A stretch of DNA of 64,000 nt, from assembly GCA_905221605.1 (NCBI GenBank), contig CAJNDS010000021.1:151001-215000 (forward strand). Direction: 5' to 3'. Position 1 is the first letter of the stretch. Each line of letters opens with the position of its first letter. This DNA comes from Symbiodinium natans. Its lineage: Eukaryota > Sar > Dinophyceae > Suessiales > Symbiodiniaceae. Below are positions 1 through 9,603 of this stretch, one piece after another. The notes beneath the pieces were generated by a model. It ran no database searches and was not told the origin of the DNA. It worked only from the letters and a program-made list of their open reading frames with translations. The position numbers and the translations under genes are program-made.

Positions 1-11
1 GAACCAGGAGA

Positions 12-155
12 ATGGCTGGAATCAGCAGGCAGGTGGAGGAACTGCAGCTACGACATCTGCAACGGACGACGGTGCCACATTCGCAGGCCTCCTACTTGCG
101 TGAGGAGGCCGTGAAATTGCTGGCAGCAGCCCTGCACCAAGACATGGCCCTCTAG
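12..155 (+). CDS. Exon-like ORF at the left edge, possibly SCC2-like N-terminal part
   Basis: An open frame enters from the left edge and ends at a TAG at 153. From the first ATG (12) it encodes 47 residues, ending in a helical stretch SYLREEAVKLLAAALHQDM that reads like one helix pair of a HEAT or armadillo solenoid. It lies upstream of the SCC2-like exons on the same strand, so it may be an early exon of that gene or the end of a preceding gene. No splice donor could be fixed before the stop. The role is inferred from composition only. Confidence 0.3.
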   Translation: MAGISRQVEELQLRHLQRTTVPHSQASYLREEAVKLLAAALHQDMAL

Positions 156-197
156 GGCTCTCAGGTTACACCATGTATCCCCCAACAATCCTCTTTA

Positions 198-248
198 GGG
201 TTTAGGGTTTAGGGTTTAGGGTTGAGGTTTTAGGGTTTTGGGTTTAGG
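198..248 (+). repeat. Telomere-like TTTAGGG tract
   Basis: Four clean TTTAGGG units followed by degenerate units. Interstitial, between two exon-like segments. Confidence 0.85.
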
Positions 249-556
249 GTCGTATTGCAACACAAGGGACCAAAAGTTAGAAAACTGCCCATGTACACAA
301 TTGAATCCCAGCACCCAGAAATCCAAACCCCCCGAAGATCAAGAGCAATCCAAGGTCTGCTGCGCAGCGCCCAATGTTGGCTGTTGGCTCCGGCAAAATT
401 CGAAAACCATGGAGGCAAACCTTTCAAGCGAGGCTTAGGGCTTAACAGCGCGACGCTGGCGCCCTTCTCCGAAGCCCGAGGCGCAGCTGGGTGAGACGAT
501 GGAGACTGCAGTTTCGATCCTTGCAAAGGCTGGTTGCTTGCGCTACGCAATCCCCG

Positions 557-634
557 GTTTAGGGTTTGGGGTTAGGGTTTAGTGTTTAGGGTTCAGGGTT
601 TAGGGTTTGGGGTTTGGGGTTTAGGGTTTAGGGT
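557..634 (+). repeat. Telomere-like TTTAGGG tract
   Basis: TTTAGGG units mixed with TTTGGGG, GTTAGGG and TTCAGGG variants. It ends about 35 bp before the next exon-like ORF. Confidence 0.85.
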
Positions 635-667
635 GCCAACGACCTTTTTGTTTATTGGTAGTTGGCC

Positions 668-838
668 AGGACAAGGAGCAGGCCTTCACCGAGGAGGCAC
701 GACCATCGCCGGCCTTCGATGGCCACCACAGTGAGAAAACTTGTCACCTGGGAGGCCCTTGTGCACAATCTGCTGGCGCTGGTGTACGTCGTGGGTCCGG
801 AAGCAGCCATTGTAAAATCGCTGCGCCAGTGGGGTGCG
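668..838 (+). CDS. Exon-like segment(s), unresolved frame
   Basis: Two overlapping frames look coding. One starts after a CCAG acceptor at 667 and reads DKEQAFTEEARPSPAFDGHH up to a GTGAGA donor at about 731. The other reads ALVHNLLALVYVVGPEAAIV followed by KSLRQWG, up to a GTGCGT donor near 836; it is hydrophobic and helical, as expected for a HEAT solenoid. They are too close together for a normal intron between them, so probably only one is used. Same strand as the SCC2-like gene, and a plausible early exon of it. Confidence 0.3.
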
Positions 839-868
839 TGACCTCAGCTTTCGCTTTGACAGCTACCG

Positions 869-947
869 CATATTAATATATATATATATATTAATATATA
901 TATATATATATATATATTAATATATATATATATATATATTTATATAG
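869..947. repeat. AT microsatellite
   Basis: Nearly pure (TA)n with TTAA interruptions, in presumed intron sequence. Confidence 0.95.
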
Positions 948-1495
948 AAGCTTGACTAGCTCGGTGCGCGAGGCGAACGGGCAATGGTCGTTGGTGCCTG
1001 TTCAGATGTGGCGCACCTTCCCAGTTTGGCCTTTTTCTTTCCCTGCCTTATAATTGAAACGTTTGGATTGCGCACGACAGGTGGCCGAAACCATGCGTCG
1101 GCAGCATGCCTCAATTTGCGAGGATACCTGTTGATCCTCTCTCCTGACATAGAGCTGTGGTGCAGATCCTGGGCGCGGTCGATCATCCTTCGTGCCGGGT
1201 TTGCAGTTGCCATGTGGAGGCCTTCTGTCCGTTGCCTTGGCTCAGTTGTATCTCCTAAGCCAAGCTTCCCGGGCGAGCGCACAAGCATGGCGCCCAAGAG
1301 GCCATGAAGCGTTTTTGCTTCTCCTGCGGTGGTTTGTGCAGATGATGATGAAGTCAATTAAGTCAGAATGTTCATTGTCCTCTTTTCTGGGTTCGAGGGG
1401 CTGAGACGCATTAAGCAGACACACTTCTGGGATCAGCAGGTGCTCTTCCTCTCTCTTGCTGCATTCGCACGTATTTGCGAGTCTGATGCTTTCAG
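948..1495. other. No clear gene
   Basis: A 550 bp stretch between exon-like segments. Short frames exist on both strands; one + frame has a Cys-rich piece (PSCRVCSCHVEAFCPLPW near 1185-1240), but nothing can be assigned. Confidence 0.4.
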
Positions 1496-1499
1496 GCAG

Positions 1500-1690
1500 A
1501 AGTGCGTGCATGCCTGCACCTGAGCGTGGAACCTTTCCAACCGAACTCGATTTGCGGGAGTTCTTTGTTCTGGAAGCCGATGATCAGAAAACAGTGATAA
1601 GTTGTCTTGAGGCTCTGGAAAAGGCTTGTGAAGCTCGAGATGCACTGGGTGCTTTGCTCGGCATGCAGATGCTTAGGCCTAGGCTGCCTT
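1500..1690 (+). CDS. Exon-like ORF, probable SCC2-like exon
   Basis: A + frame here encodes an acidic helical stretch that includes LDLREFFVLEADDQKTVISC followed by LEALEKACEARDALGALLGM. It runs directly into a telomere-like tract at 1691, after which the large SCC2-like exon block begins. The helix composition fits an alpha-solenoid protein and the position fits an upstream exon of the same gene. The acceptor and donor are not certain. Confidence 0.4.
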
Positions 1691-1724
1691 AGGGGTTTAG
1701 GGTTTAGGGTTTAGGGTTTAGGGT
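1691..1724 (+). repeat. Telomere-like TTTAGGG tract in an intron
   Basis: Five TTTAGGG units lie between the exon-like ORF ending near 1690 and the large exon block opening near 1750. Confidence 0.9.
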
Positions 1725-1752
1725 TAGCCTTATTCCACGCATAGAGGCAGCT

Positions 1753-4320
1753 TTGCAGCCGGCTTTTTTTATCCAAGGTGAGGTGCCTGGTGGTCGTCCA
1801 GAGACCATCCAGAATCCCCGCAAACGATTTCGTCAAAAGGCCTCAGGTCAAGATGTGCAAGCCATGGAGGATGAGCTGGTGAGACGCTTGAAAGATCTTC
1901 CAGGAGTGTGTGGCTCAGCTCTCGACACTGAGGCATCTTTGCAGAAGCTGGATGCCTCAGCAGATTCCTTGCTCAGCAGCTCCCTGAAGACTTTGTCGAC
2001 CTCCGGGCCAATTGAGATGGCTGTGGAGTTAAGACAGCTACCCTTCGCCACAGTGGCATCGAAAATCCTTGAGCAGTGTGACGAGCACTCTGTGCACCTC
2101 GCCCCAGCCTTGAGCTTGAAGCTTGCCGCGTGTGCCTTGGCGACGAGTTGCGTCGATGCACCTACCGCCGCGGCAGCAGGGGGCGATGAGTCACTCGTTC
2201 AGGTGCTGTCCTCGCCCTCTGTTCGGAGCTCCGTCGCGAAACCAACCCTGGATAAGTCCCTCGCTCATGCCTGGCGTGGACTGCTTGCAGCAGCGCATCA
2301 TCAATTTGTCATGAGCGGTTTCCTGCCGAGCCCAGCCATGCATCGTATTCTGCCACTTGCAGTGAAGCTGCTTGCAGCGTGCAAGACGGACGCTTCTGTG
2401 AATGCTCAAGCTTCGCCACTACTCCTCTCGGCTCTAATCCACAACGCGGAGCTGGCTTCATTCGCCGTTGAGGAGTTGGCGCTTGTGCCGCAGTGGTCCA
2501 TAACGCAACTTGCCAACTGTGGGAGCGAGGCCTCGAAGCCAAGAGGATCGGAGCTGTCGGTAGGCTCCCTCACTTCACTCACTTCACTCACTTCAACTCT
2601 CATCGCGGCAGTGCAAGCGCCCTGCTGCCGGGCTGTTGAAGCTGAGGGAAATGCGACAAGCTTCGCGAGCGCAGCTGCAGAACGCCTTGCAGCATCGGAT
2701 GCCTTGGCCACCTCGCTTGCTGATGGCATGCTAAGGCAGTCGTTGCTGCGCGTCAAGGAGCGCGAGACAGAGCCTGAGGCGTGGACTTGGCTGGAGCAAA
2801 CTCTAGTTGAGCTCCTGATGGCATCGTTGTCCCCGTGCTACGCGGGTGCACAGTGCTTGCTGTTGTACTTGGCCAAGGGCCTTTCAAAGGTTGCAGGCGC
2901 CTCTCAGCATGCTGAACTAACCTGCGGCCAGCGCGAGTTCGCTGTACGCCTCCTCGGCCAAATCGCAGGCCACGGCTTTCCCAAGACTCCGGAGGGTCAC
3001 CCAGAAAAGAGCCTCCAGATGCTCCAACAGGTATGCGCAGACAGCCCAAAAGATGCCAGTCTCGATCACGAGCAGTTGTTGTACAAGTTCCTGCTCCGGG
3101 AATCCACCAGTGACAAGAGCAAAGCTTGCAGCGCCGCCTTTCTCCTTTGTTCCACGGGATGCCCACCACCATCTCCCAAGAGGCGCAAGGCGAGCAAGGC
3201 GAGCAAGGCCAGCAAAGAGGAAGGCTGGAAGATTGAAGCCCTCGGAAAGCTCCAAAGATCCCTAACATTTCGCCCCGCAAAGGGGATGGAAGATCAGGGA
3301 TCTCTGGCTGCCGCCGAGGAGCTCTACCGGTCACTCCTTGAGTCCGACATCGACGCCTGCGAAGTTCCCAAGACCGTGAAAGCCCAGTTTCCGTACTGGA
3401 AGGCACGCTCGGTTGCTCTTTGGGCGCTGCTTGCGCAGCTCAAGAGCAGCCCCCTGGCCCATGTGAGAAGACAGGCTCTGTGCGGACTGGTCGGTGCCTG
3501 CGCCTCGACTCCACCTGCTCCGAGGTCAGCGCGTGATGCAGCAGCAGCGTTGGCATTTAATGACGAGTCTGCCTGGATCAGAGCGGCCGCCGTCGATTTT
3601 GCCGAGAAGCTCTTCTTGGGGGATGAGTTGGGCAGCAAGGCAATCAAGGAAGCGATCTCCTCGAAGCTCTCGGATCCGGCGCCAGCTGTGAGACGATCAG
3701 CCTTCCGTGTGTCGTGCTCCATGCTGAAGTTGCTGAAGCCCGGGATGGATTCCGGGGCCCTGCTCAGCCAATCGAGCGAGCTCATCCGCCTGTGCTGGGA
3801 CGAGGTCCCTCAGACCCAGGAGATGGTCTTCCAGGCAGTTCAGCAGGCACTGCTGCCACGCTCCTGGCCCAACTCGGCCATAGGCCTTGCAGCTGAGCTC
3901 ACGAAGCAGCAGGGAGTCGGCTCGAAGGGGCTCCAGCGTCTGCTGTCGGCACATCATGCTGACCTGGCTACAAAGGCAAAAGCGGCAAAAGCCAAAGAAG
4001 GGAAGGGCCCGGAGCCAGGCTTCGCCAAGATTGCCCGAGAGAGTTTGGGGGGACTGCAGCGCGCCTTGAAGGGCAAGCATGATGCGGATGCCAATCCCTT
4101 GCTTTTCCTGGAGGATCTGGCCCCCTGGACACTGATTCTGGAGCAGGCCGCCTATTTGGAGCCCGTTGCAGTGCACAGCTGTGTGCCGGTCATGATTGGC
4201 TGGCTTCGAGATGCTAGCTCGAGCACAGCGCCGCTTCAACTGTTTCTGGCGCGGAGCGCCTGCCGGGTCTTGTGCTTTGGCTACATCTTCAGTAGGCTGT
4301 CTTTGAAAAACGGAAAGTAG
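1753..4320 (+). CDS. SCC2: SCC2/NIPBL-like cohesin loader, first large exon block
   Basis: An 855-codon open frame probably entered from an acceptor (AGGCAG) just before 1753, so the first codon is not a true start. The cohesin loader, with its SCC4 partner, loads cohesin rings onto chromatin. What I see: a Lys-rich stretch KRRKASKASKASKEEG near residues 475-492 that could be a nuclear localisation signal; then HEAT repeats from about residue 560, including FNDESAWIRAAAVDFAEKLF near residue 600, a second repeat with SDPAPAVRRSAFRVSC, and LIRLCWDEVPQTQEMVFQAV near residues 677-697. These follow the order of the central HEAT repeats of NIPBL/SCC2 as I know the family. The last 10-20 codons (through FSRLSLKNGK) are probably read-through into an intron. 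Other HEAT proteins such as condensin subunits are the main alternative. The C-terminal block at 5839-7304 supports SCC2. Confidence 0.6.
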   Translation: MQPAFFIQGEVPGGRPETIQNPRKRFRQKASGQDVQAMEDELVRRLKDLPGVCGSALDTEASLQKLDASADSLLSSSLKTLSTSGPIEMAVELRQLPFATVASKILEQCDEHSVHLAPALSLKLAACALATSCVDAPTAAAAGGDESLVQVLSSPSVRSSVAKPTLDKSLAHAWRGLLAAAHHQFVMSGFLPSPAMHRILPLAVKLLAACKTDASVNAQASPLLLSALIHNAELASFAVEELALVPQWSITQLANCGSEASKPRGSELSVGSLTSLTSLTSTLIAAVQAPCCRAVEAEGNATSFASAAAERLAASDALATSLADGMLRQSLLRVKERETEPEAWTWLEQTLVELLMASLSPCYAGAQCLLLYLAKGLSKVAGASQHAELTCGQREFAVRLLGQIAGHGFPKTPEGHPEKSLQMLQQVCADSPKDASLDHEQLLYKFLLRESTSDKSKACSAAFLLCSTGCPPPSPKRRKASKASKASKEEGWKIEALGKLQRSLTFRPAKGMEDQGSLAAAEELYRSLLESDIDACEVPKTVKAQFPYWKARSVALWALLAQLKSSPLAHVRRQALCGLVGACASTPPAPRSARDAAAALAFNDESAWIRAAAVDFAEKLFLGDELGSKAIKEAISSKLSDPAPAVRRSAFRVSCSMLKLLKPGMDSGALLSQSSELIRLCWDEVPQTQEMVFQAVQQALLPRSWPNSAIGLAAELTKQQGVGSKGLQRLLSAHHADLATKAKAAKAKEGKGPEPGFAKIARESLGGLQRALKGKHDADANPLLFLEDLAPWTLILEQAAYLEPVAVHSCVPVMIGWLRDASSSTAPLQLFLARSACRVLCFGYIFSRLSLKNGK

Positions 4321-4520
4321 AGGTCGCTTAAGTGCTGTCAAAGGTGCGATAGCCTGGGGACCTGGGTCGCGGATGAGGGCCCCAGCAAGAAGGACAAGGA
4401 GCAGGCTGGCCTCTGAGAAGTTCCAGACAAGCAGCTCCATGCCGCCTATTGCTCGATGCAATCTGTCTTTAGAATCGTGACTCGCCCAGGCGTAGGAGCA
4501 CATTGCCACGGCCCTGAAAG

Positions 4521-4615
4521 CAGTGCTGGTCGACAGTGGCAGCAAGGTGACGCGTGCTGCAGCAGAATGCCTTTGCGAGCCTTGGTTGCAGAAGCACGAA
4601 CACTCCGAACTCTGG
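4521..4615 (+). CDS. SCC2: SCC2-like internal exon
   Basis: After an AAAG acceptor at 4520 the + frame reads VLVDSGSKVTRAAAECLCEP and then WLQKHEHSEL. This is helical and solenoid-like, and lies between the two large SCC2-like blocks. The donor was not fixed; the frame stays open to 4747 but loses its character after about 4615. Confidence 0.45.
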
Positions 4616-4690
4616 AGTAGTTCTGGCTTCTCTCACTTCTCCCCCAAAAAGGTAGAGCCCAAAGAAGACCATAGAACGGAACCGTTAGAG

Positions 4691-4790
4691 TCTGTCAAAT
4701 GGTCAACATGTATGTTCAGGCACTGGCGAAGCACGGGCATGCCCTAGCTTCTGGGAAAGTCGCCATGCAGGAGCTGCAGGCCTGCACAAG
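4691..4790 (+). CDS. SCC2: SCC2-like internal exon
   Basis: After a TTAGAG acceptor ending at 4690, one + frame reads QMVNMYVQALAKHGHALASG and then KVAMQELQAC before a stop. This frame differs from the preceding exon, as expected after an intron. It fits the segment between the HEAT core and the C-terminal domain. The exact 3' end is unknown. Confidence 0.4.
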
Positions 4791-4794
4791 ATAG

Positions 4795-5290
4795 ACCCTG
4801 CTTTGACATCGTCACTGACATTTTTTGTTTTTAATGTTTTTTTTTGCGGCTTTGGTCATTGTTCTGGTCGGGGTTCTGGATGTGTTAGAGGGTTTCAGTA
4901 AAGTTTGGGCGCTTAGGGTGGCTCCGGTCAGCCATCGGCTTGCCTTTGACTTTTCCTTTGCCCTGCTGTTGCGAGGCCTTGAGCGAGCATTGTGTCCAGC
5001 AGCTGGGAATTGCCGTGCAGGCGCAGGTTTAGGATTTAGGGCTTGATTCTCAAATAAGTTGCAAGTTTACGGTTGATTTCTGGGGTTTTCGGCGATGCCA
5101 CGATGCCCTTGAAGCCGAAAGCCTGTCCTAAAGCCCCGAGATGCGGCCCCCCCTTTATAGGTACCTGTTACCAAGCTAGAAAAGGAACCCTAACGTGGGT
5201 GGGCTTAGGGTTTAGGGTGTTATAGGTACTTGTTACCAAGATATAAAGGGAAGGATAATCTTCAGCTGAGTTGTTAGAGCCTAGAGGTGG
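4795..5290. other. Probable intron
   Basis: T-rich and telomere-like scraps with no convincing frame. It contains a direct repeat: ATAGGTACCTGTTACCAAG at 5157-5175 and a near copy at 5222-5240. Confidence 0.45.
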
Positions 5291-5293
5291 CAG

Positions 5294-5406
5294 ATGCAGC
5301 CGCGATGTCTGGGGCAGCACAAAGGCAGCTGCTGAGGCAAGCCTGGCTGCTTGGGCACAAGAGAGTCCTGCGCAGGATCCATTGCATCAAGTGGAGGAGG
5401 CTCTCG
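5294..5406 (+). CDS. SCC2: SCC2-like internal exon
   Basis: Between a GGCAG acceptor (ending 5293) and a GTATAT donor at 5407 one frame reads DVWGSTKAAAEASLAAWAQE and then SPAQDPLHQVEEAL. It is Ala-rich and helical. A second frame (SGAAQRQLLRQAWLLGHKRV) is also open, so the reading frame is uncertain. The position between the SCC2 blocks suggests it belongs to the same transcript. Confidence 0.35.
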
Positions 5407-5464
5407 GTATATGGCTATGAGTAATGGCCGTATGTATCTTACTATTCATAGCCATATATGAGTA
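5404..5464. repeat. Short inverted repeat at an intron start
   Basis: ATATGGCTATGAGTAATGG pairs with ACTATTCATAGCCATATAT about 25 bp downstream. It begins at the putative donor of the preceding exon, so it may form an intron hairpin. Confidence 0.6.
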
Positions 5465-5535
5465 TTAAAAAAATCGATAATCAGGCTACAAATATTTCAA
5501 AGGTGCCATAAAGAGTTCTTTGGACGAATGCTCAG

Positions 5536-5637
5536 GTTCGTCAGCAGCGTGCAGGAGTTCGCGACCTGGAGCTCGACGGAGACCTGGCTGAAGAAACAGT
5601 GCGGGGGTGGAGGCAGTCCAGCGTCCAGAGCAGGCGA
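5536..5637 (+). CDS. SCC2: SCC2-like internal exon
   Basis: After a CTCAG acceptor the + frame reads VRQQRAGVRDLELDGDLAEE and then TVRGWRQSSVQSRR, charged and helical. The phase does not join cleanly to the exon ending at 5406, so one of the two boundaries I chose is probably wrong. Confidence 0.35.
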
Positions 5638-5645
5638 GGTTGGGA

Positions 5646-5712
5646 AGGGGGGGTTTAGGGCTTAGGGCTTAGGGCTTAGGGCTTAGGGTTTGGGGCTTGG
5701 GGTTTGGGGAGG
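5646..5712 (+). repeat. Telomere-like tract, GCTTAGG variant
   Basis: Starts with GTTTAGGGCTTAGGG units and degrades into TTTGGGG and CTTGGGG units. It lies in the intron before the last SCC2-like exon. Confidence 0.85.
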
Positions 5713-5838
5713 GGGCGGGAAGGGCAGGTGCAGAAGGCGGACCTGTTTTGGCCGACTCAGCATGGAACATCTTTGATGTTCGCATCTGTTCGCTTCAGTC
5801 CAGATTGACGTGTTGCACTGAATGTCCTTCTGGCTGAG

Positions 5839-7304
5839 CTGAGGAACATGCAGCTGGTGATGATATGGAAGGGCAGAAGTACAAGTGGGACATTCATCAA
5901 ACCAACATGCCTTCTACAACCATCATGCTGCTTGGCAAGCTCTGGCAGAGGGCACCGGCAGCTCTGAAGCCATCCATCCTGCCCTGCTTTGGGCACGTCC
6001 TGCGGCGACATTTCTTGCTGCTTCAGTCCAAGCAGAATACAGTGGATGGAATGGACGGACCTTTGCAGATTTTTCGACAGGCTTTGTGTGGTGAGGCAGA
6101 CCAGAGAACCGCAGCCTGCGATGCACTTGCAGCCATCTTCTCCGCGCTCGAAGCTGCTGCTCAGGAAGCTCCATCGAGTGAAGGAGACTGGGAAGCCGCA
6201 GTGGCCAGAGCCACAAAGACACCAGCTGCCAGTGAAGTCGTGCAGCGCTTGTCCACGCTTCAACCCGAGTTCTGCTTGGTTCTTCGAGATTGTGCAACTG
6301 ACTCAACAGCTACTGCTGCAACCGGCGCCCAATGCGCCCTCCAGGCACTGAGTTCCATGGCCCGCTTGGGAGTGCTCCATCCGGCCTCGTTGGTGCCAGA
6401 GCTTCTGGCCATCACCATGTCCCATCCATCGCCGCGCCTGCGCGCTCTTGCTGGCAAGCTGTTCCTCAGAGTTTCCAAGTCCTCTCCACAGGTGCTCATG
6501 CCGGTGGGTTCTGCCTTGCGCCAGGCAGCCAGCAACCACAGCACCACAGGTGCAAGTTTCGGAGCCGTGGCGCCACATGGGCAATGGTTCACCGCTGCCT
6601 GCCAGGCATACTCTGAAGTCTTTGACTCCAAGAAGACGCGCAGAAGGTTCTTGCGCGTCGTGATTGATGAGCTTGTGGGCCTCACGGGAATTTCGGGAGC
6701 TGAACAAGAGACAAAAGAGACAGACTTGTTGCCGGGCCTTTGGAAGTGTGAGCTGCTGATGGGCTTGATCGTACGCTTACCTGTGCAAACTGAGTCAGAG
6801 CTGGGAGACGTGCTCCGCACGATCAACAGATGCTTGACTTTGCGAGTGTTGCCGGTTCTGCAAGATGCGCACAGCGCAGAGCACTTCGAGAGAGACCTGG
6901 AGTCCCGTCTGGACGATCATGCTGCCTACGATCAGGCGACGCCCTGCTTCTATGCGGGCGCCATGCTCATGAATGCACTGTTCGACTACATGTGTACTGC
7001 GGCAGGTGACACTGTCTCTGAGCGGGTTCTGGCCGGAGAAGCCCCAAGGCTGCGCAGGGAGGAATGCCTGGAGGATCGGCCGCTGCCAGTGTCCTTCTTC
7101 AAGCGTCAGCCTCCTGAGTTTGTGGGCCTCATCCTGAGTCGGGTGGCAGCCGCATCATCACGTTCCGACCTCTTGGACTTCATGGTACAAGAGATTCCCA
7201 TGGACTGCAGAGCCTTCTGTGGTGGTCCAACGGGAGAGCGAAAGTCCAGGCGCGTGCCTGCCAAGGCTTCCAAGATGTCAGGACCTGAGCTGAACATCAC
7301 CTGA
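5839..7304 (+). CDS. SCC2: SCC2/NIPBL-like cohesin loader, C-terminal exon block
   Basis: The frame opens after a CTGAG acceptor at 5838 (reading EEHAAGDDMEGQKYKWD) and runs to a natural TGA at 7302. The first in-frame ATG is at 5865. The order of features follows the conserved C-terminal region of NIPBL/SCC2: a helical lead-in; then GVLHPASLVPELLAITMSHP near 6370-6425, which corresponds to the family's segment where a block of length-varied HEAT helices follows a GL(V/I)HP-type motif; then KKTRRRFLRVVIDELVGL near 6630-6685; and LWKCELLMGLIVRLPVQTES with VLRTINRCLTLRVLPVL near 6740-6865. The Lys/Arg-rich tail (ERKSRRVPAKASK) could bind DNA or act in nuclear import. With 1753-4320 and the small exons it would give a protein of at least 1,400 residues, which fits the family. 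Recognition is by eye, not by search. Confidence 0.6.
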
Positions 7305-7380
7305 AGACTGTCGGTCTTAACCCCTAGGAAAATGGCTGCAGCGGTGATCTGGTCAAATGGCTCTGTTAGCCTCCTGAGTC

Positions 7381-7425
7381 TCTAAACCCTAAACCCTAAG
7401 CCCTAAACCTCAAACCCAAAACCCC
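7381..7425 (-). repeat. Telomere-like CCCTAAA tract
   Basis: CCCTAAACCCTAAGCCC units, opposite in orientation to the upstream tracts, 77 bp after the SCC2-like stop codon. Confidence 0.9.
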
Positions 7426-7435
7426 TGAGTCTGAG

Positions 7436-7629
7436 GTGCAGCCTTGTTGGGCTTGGGATGCAGGCCTCAGAGGCTCGGCACTGTGCAATTGAAACCTTTG
7501 AAGTCCGTGGTACTGTAGCTCCGGAGCCGAACATGTCGACGGTCTCTTGTTCACCCAATCCGCTGCCCAGCGCTCCATGCTCCACAGGTTTCGCCTCCGG
7601 CGACCCTGAATCAAGCGGCTGCCATGGCA
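7436..7629 (+). CDS. Exon-like ORF, unknown
   Basis: A + frame reads QASEARHCAIETFEVRGTVA and on through PEPNMSTVSCSPNPLPSAPC, ending at a canonical CAG|GTGCGT donor at 7630. The composition looks like a Ser/Pro-rich linker. It could start the next gene after the SCC2-like stop. No family recognised. A minus-strand frame across the same bases is also open. Confidence 0.35.
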
Positions 7630-8460
7630 GGTGCGTAAATCGAGCTGGCGGCGGTTAATTTGATTATCTTTGGCCGCATGCATCTGCATGCGAAAGCCTT
7701 TGAGATCGGGTTGCATGGTCTCTCAGTGGATATGTGAAGGCAACGGAACGAAGCTTCAGAAATCTGCGGTCAGATGCGACAAAAACATCGTAGTACTCAT
7801 CTTCATCTTTCGACCAATATTTGCCATCTCGGGTACTGCGCTTGAGGCTTCGTGCAGGCAAGGAAAGTACTGGACCGCAGACATCCACGAATTCGATATG
7901 TCACAGTGTAGGATGATGGGGGTTTGAGGCAGCCTAAAACAATGCTGCCGGCCATGCTCAAGAGACGAGCATCGGTGAACCAAAGTTGGGGTTTCGGCTG
8001 CGACGGACGAGCAGAAAAAAGGCACTCAAAAAGCTGAACAGCAGCGCCCTTGCACATATGGTGTTTCTTGCGATCTGGCGTCTGCACTCAACTGCAAGGA
8101 GTTGCGGAGAGGGCATGTCCGAGCAGAGCTGGAGAACGCAGCAAAGGCAAGCACATTCCACGACACGCGCACGTCACCTCATGGGGTTGTGTTCAGACTT
8201 TGAGGTTTGGGGGATGATTCGGAGTGTCATCTCGCGCCAGGCACACTCTGCGGACGCGCCCCTGCAATCGCGTCGGGGACTCTGCAAGGTTTGGATATGG
8301 AGTAAACCACCAAACTGGGCCAGAACCCAGCCTCAGCCCAGCTTCTTTGGTAGGATTCAGGGTCTAGGGTTTGGGGCTTACGGCTCTTGGCTTTCATTGG
8401 ATTTCGGTCTTTAGGGCCGGAGCTTTGAGGGTTTGGGGGTTTTCGGTGTTTCTTTGGCTC
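7630..8460. other. No clear gene
   Basis: Mixed short frames on both strands and a few telomere-like words. Nothing supportable as coding. Confidence 0.35.
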
Positions 8461-8465
8461 TGCCA

Positions 8466-8648
8466 AAACGCTCGTAATTTTCTCTCCGACATCTTCGCGG
8501 TCAGCAGTGCGGAAAACAATGGTATAAGTTGTTGACTCCACATCCATTGCTTGCACACGTAGAAGTCTGTTGGTTGGAATCAGAACGAAGACATACCCAT
8601 CTCTTGGAAATACTCGCCTATGTGCCTCGTTCCCGTTGCGGTATTACT
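8466..8648 (-). CDS. Minus-strand exon-like ORF, unknown
   Basis: Read on the minus strand, the frame gives VFPRDGYVFVLIPTNRLLRV, then QAMDVESTTYTIVFRTADRE and DVGEKITSVLAE, alternating beta and helical in character. The frame is closed by a stop upstream at about 8645 and drifts into telomere-like sequence downstream. This is the only stretch in the window where the minus strand looks clearly better than the plus strand. Family unknown. Confidence 0.35.
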
Positions 8649-8951
8649 CGGGAATAATCACTCGGTTTCTTTGGGCGGCCTTCTCTGTCTTCGTGCCCCT
8701 TACATCTTCAACATAAATGTGTCATCTCATTGGTTTTGGAATTTCAGGCCCATCATGAAACTGATATGTGTATAATCGTGGGGCAATGTAGCGGTTTTGT
8801 TTTCTTACTTCATGGATGGGCATCGACATGCTTGCAAAGGAGACCGACAGGACAGAATATCTACAGGCCTTGACAGAATATCTACAGGCCTTGCGGCACG
8901 GGCCGGCCTGGCCGTCTGAAAACTGAAACTCGGGTTTGGGTTTAGGGGTTG

Positions 8952-9226
8952 GAAAAAAGAAGAAGAAACATAAGAAGAAACATAAGAAGAAAAATAAGAA
9001 GAAAAAGAAGAAGAAAAGAAACAAGAAGAAAAGGAAGAAGAAGAAGAAGAAGAAGAAGAAGAAGAAGAAGAAGAAGAAGAAGAAGAAGAAGAAGAAGAAG
9101 AAGAAGAAGAAGAAGAAGCAGAAGAAGAAGAAGAAGAAGAAGAAGAAGAAGAAGAAGAAGAAGAAGAAGAAGAAGAAGATAAAGAAGAAGAAACAGAAGT
9201 AGAAACAGAAGTAGAAGAAAAGAAAG
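8952..9226. repeat. (GAA/AAG)n microsatellite
   Basis: About 270 bp of nearly uninterrupted AAG triplets with few substitutions. A polypurine strand of this length can form triplex DNA. Confidence 0.98.
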
Positions 9227-9330
9227 AATAATTGTAAACGCTTGCGCGCGCCGCCTCGGCAGCCGGGCCGGCCCCAGGACAGGAAAGGAGGAAAGAGGGT
9301 TTCGCAAAAAAAGGGAGGAAGGGCAGAGCG

Positions 9331-9333
9331 GGT

Positions 9334-9381
<48 letters not shown>

Positions 9382-9535
9382 GGGGGGGGGGTGGGGGGGG
9401 TGGGGGTGGGGGGGGGGTGGGGGGGTGGGGGGGGGGGGCACCCCCCCACGGCCTCGGTTTGCAGCTCCTCCAGGAGGGGGGGGGGGGGTCCACAGGGGGG
9501 TGGGGGGGGGGGGGGGGGGGGGAGGGGAAGGGTTG
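9331..9535. repeat. Poly-G tract with GGTGGG interruptions
   Basis: A run of about 47 Gs followed by G-runs broken by T, C and a short unique piece (9441-9470). Strong G-quadruplex potential. Homopolymers this long are also prone to assembly error. Confidence 0.95.
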
Positions 9536-9603
9536 GGTTAGGGGGAAGGAGGCCCGATCCGGTCTGCTTGTTCCAGACGCTTCTCGGCAGGAAGCCGAGG
9601 CGA

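Noticed and set aside
1185-1330. Possible zinc-finger (Cys-rich) exon upstream of the SCC2-like gene
   Set aside because: Cys/His spacing does not fit a PHD, RING or C2H2 pattern, and frames break.
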